Source: Prevotellaceae bacterium UBA1726 (GTDB taxonomy: Bacteria > Bacteroidota > Bacteroidia > Bacteroidales > Bacteroidaceae). From it: a stretch of 53,867 nucleotides of DNA. The notes beneath the pieces are model-generated. The model worked only from the letters and a program-made list of their open reading frames with translations, was not told the DNA's origin and did no database searches. Position numbers and translations under genes: made by a program. Location: contig DCIM01000092.1 of NCBI GenBank assembly GCA_002316005.1, forward strand, positions 1-53,867, in the 5' to 3' direction. This document shows positions 52,651 through 53,867 of the stretch, piece after piece (position 1 is the stretch's first letter; each line of letters begins with the position of its first letter).

Positions 52651-52738
52651 GTTGACAAAATGCCATTTTTTTGTCAACCGATTATTTATGTGTAATTTCG
52701 TAGGGGCGAATCTAATTGCACAATTCTACTTTCGCCCC
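52651..52738. promoter_or_regulatory. two inverted repeats before the integrase gene
   Basis: GTTGACAAAA / TTTTGTCAAC (52651-52678) and GGGGCGAA / TTCGCCCC (52703-52738), the latter enclosing a second palindrome AATTG-ca-CAATT. The second ends just before the TTG (52741) and TTCCTTTG (52761-52768) elements that could drive the integrase gene. They could be operators or attachment-site elements. Confidence 0.45.
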
Positions 52739-52792
52739 AATTGAAATAACAGAAATTACTTTCCTTTGCAAGTGATTCAATATTTATACAAA

Positions 52793-53854
52793 ATGGCAAC
52801 AATAGAGATTTCATTATCAAGAAAGAAGAGATCTGGTTCGGGTGAGCAGCAGATATACATGCGTTTATCTGTGGACAGAACACATGTCTATCGCGTAAAA
52901 ACAGGTCTTTTCGTACCTTCTGAGCGTTGGGACCAGAAGAGTCAGAGAGTTATCCTTCCTCGAATGAGAACCGTCGGCAACTTACCGTTAATAAGACTCC
53001 AGGAAAAGTTGGATTCATTGACAAACGGCATTATCGAGAAAACCAATACCACGCCCATACGTATAATAAATAAGGTGTGGTTACAGGAGATAATATCAAA
53101 CTACAATGGGGAAGCCACAACTACCGACACTACAAAAACAAGTACAGATGATAGTTCTGATATCAGCATCATACTTGATAAATTCATCAAAGCACGATGT
53201 AAAAGCCACAGACGTGCTGACCATTTTCACTGCATGGAGAGAATGATTAAGAGATTCTGCCTGTATGCTGCCGTTCCATACACTCTCGACGATTTTAGCG
53301 CGGAGAATATGAAACAGTTTGAGACTTTCTTGGGTGTGGAGCATACGTTCTTCAATGAGAAAGGCGAATGTATCAAGCACAAGGCAGTTTATGAGGTAGA
53401 GCCATGTAAGAAGGTTCCTAAACAACGTGGTATCAACGCGATAAATGAAGTCTTCAGAAGATTCCGTACATTCTACAACTGGGCAGTTTCTAATGGATAT
53501 ACTAAAAACAATCCATTTGGAAAGTACCAGATTCCAGGCTGTGTATATGGTACACCTCTGTACATGACTTCTGAAGAGCGCGATAAGCTCTTCGAATTCG
53601 ACTTCTCCAATCGTCCTGGCCTTGCTGTGCAGCGTGATATTTTCGTGTTTCAGTCCAATGTTGGCATGCGCGCTGGAGATATGATGGAACTGACTCGAAA
53701 GAATGTAGTGGATGGCGGTATAGAGTATGTCGCTAACAAAACCGTCCATAATAAAGGAACAACGATAAGAGTACCCCTTACTGCACAGGCACAGACAATC
53801 CTTGATCGCTACGACAGCTACAAGGGAATTGAACTTTTCCCTTTCTGTAAATAG
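52793..53854 (+). CDS. tyrosine recombinase (integrase), interrupted before its catalytic Tyr
   Basis: 353 residues of a phage/transposon-type integrase. N-terminal arm-binding region (IEISLSRKKRSGSGEQQIYM, then VYRVKTGLFV), SAM-like core-binding domain about 125-285 and the start of the catalytic domain with the first Arg (QSNVGMRAGDMMELT) and the Lys hairpin (ANKTVHNKGTTIRVPL). The ORF ends at FPFCK, where the family normally continues with LFPFxSxQKYN and later H-x-x-R and Tyr. The bases beyond the stop would give VNSN and then EKY after small shifts, so a frameshift is likely. The rest lies outside the window. Start at 52793, not the TTG at 52766. Confidence 0.8.
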   Translation: MATIEISLSRKKRSGSGEQQIYMRLSVDRTHVYRVKTGLFVPSERWDQKSQRVILPRMRTVGNLPLIRLQEKLDSLTNGIIEKTNTTPIRIINKVWLQEIISNYNGEATTTDTTKTSTDDSSDISIILDKFIKARCKSHRRADHFHCMERMIKRFCLYAAVPYTLDDFSAENMKQFETFLGVEHTFFNEKGECIKHKAVYEVEPCKKVPKQRGINAINEVFRRFRTFYNWAVSNGYTKNNPFGKYQIPGCVYGTPLYMTSEERDKLFEFDFSNRPGLAVQRDIFVFQSNVGMRAGDMMELTRKNVVDGGIEYVANKTVHNKGTTIRVPLTAQAQTILDRYDSYKGIELFPFCK

Positions 53855-53867
53855 TAATTGAAAAGTA

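Overview
The window looks like a chromosomal segment of a gut or oral Bacteroidales bacterium, most likely Prevotella or a close relative. The reasons are the many TAnnTTTG (-7) promoter boxes, a SusC/SusD pair, four C10 (streptopain/interpain-type) cysteine peptidases, a large fimbrillin (type V pilus) operon, and many secreted proteins that share a short C-terminal tail of the YNxxGQ...KG...NGKK type. This is an assignment by gene content; no rRNA or tRNA was seen.

Layout. 1-6.8 kb (minus strand): the edge of a CDP-alcohol phosphatidyltransferase gene, an HXXEE membrane protein, a family 3 acyltransferase, two small lipoprotein genes (one apparently frameshifted), a GNAT acetyltransferase with a zinc ribbon, a broken GNAT remnant, a lipoprotein and a TonB-dependent outer membrane receptor. 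GC-rich palindromic repeats are scattered here, one of them inside a coding region. 6.8-9.4 kb: a long intergenic stretch with a possible structured RNA and a tandem operator, then a secreted protein of unknown function and a GH16 glycosidase. 9.8-13.4 kb: a large multidomain C10 peptidase with Ig-like repeats and a dockerin. 13.6-15.3 kb: a nicotinamidase and nicotinate phosphoribosyltransferase pair (NAD salvage). 15.6-17.9 kb (minus strand): ApbE-like flavin transferase, a small membrane protein and a Gfo/Idh/MocA oxidoreductase.

18.3-29.2 kb: a SusC/SusD operon with two surface lipoproteins and two C10 peptidases but no glycosidase, which suggests capture of peptides or protein rather than glycans. 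29.2-33.6 kb: three secreted repeat-containing proteins that carry the shared tail or a variant of it. 33.6-34.1 kb: a large palindromic MITE-like element followed by a 22-bp-period array of 17-bp palindromes; a second array lies at 15.4 kb.

34.2-51.9 kb: one co-directional run of twelve tightly packed or overlapping genes behind one strong promoter. It encodes four fimbrillin lipoproteins with a conserved Thr-Arg processing site, two DUF3575 proteins, a DUF5119-like lipoprotein, an OmpA-like protein, an outer membrane barrel, a TPR protein, a protein with a cohesin-like domain and, overlapping it by 4 bp, a C10 peptidase with a dockerin. The likely product is a surface pilus system that may display a protease through a cohesin-dockerin contact; this is the most interesting hypothesis in the window. 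51.9-53.9 kb: repeats, a possible short RNA, a serine-recombinase remnant and a tyrosine recombinase interrupted by a stop, suggesting the edge of a mobile or decayed element.
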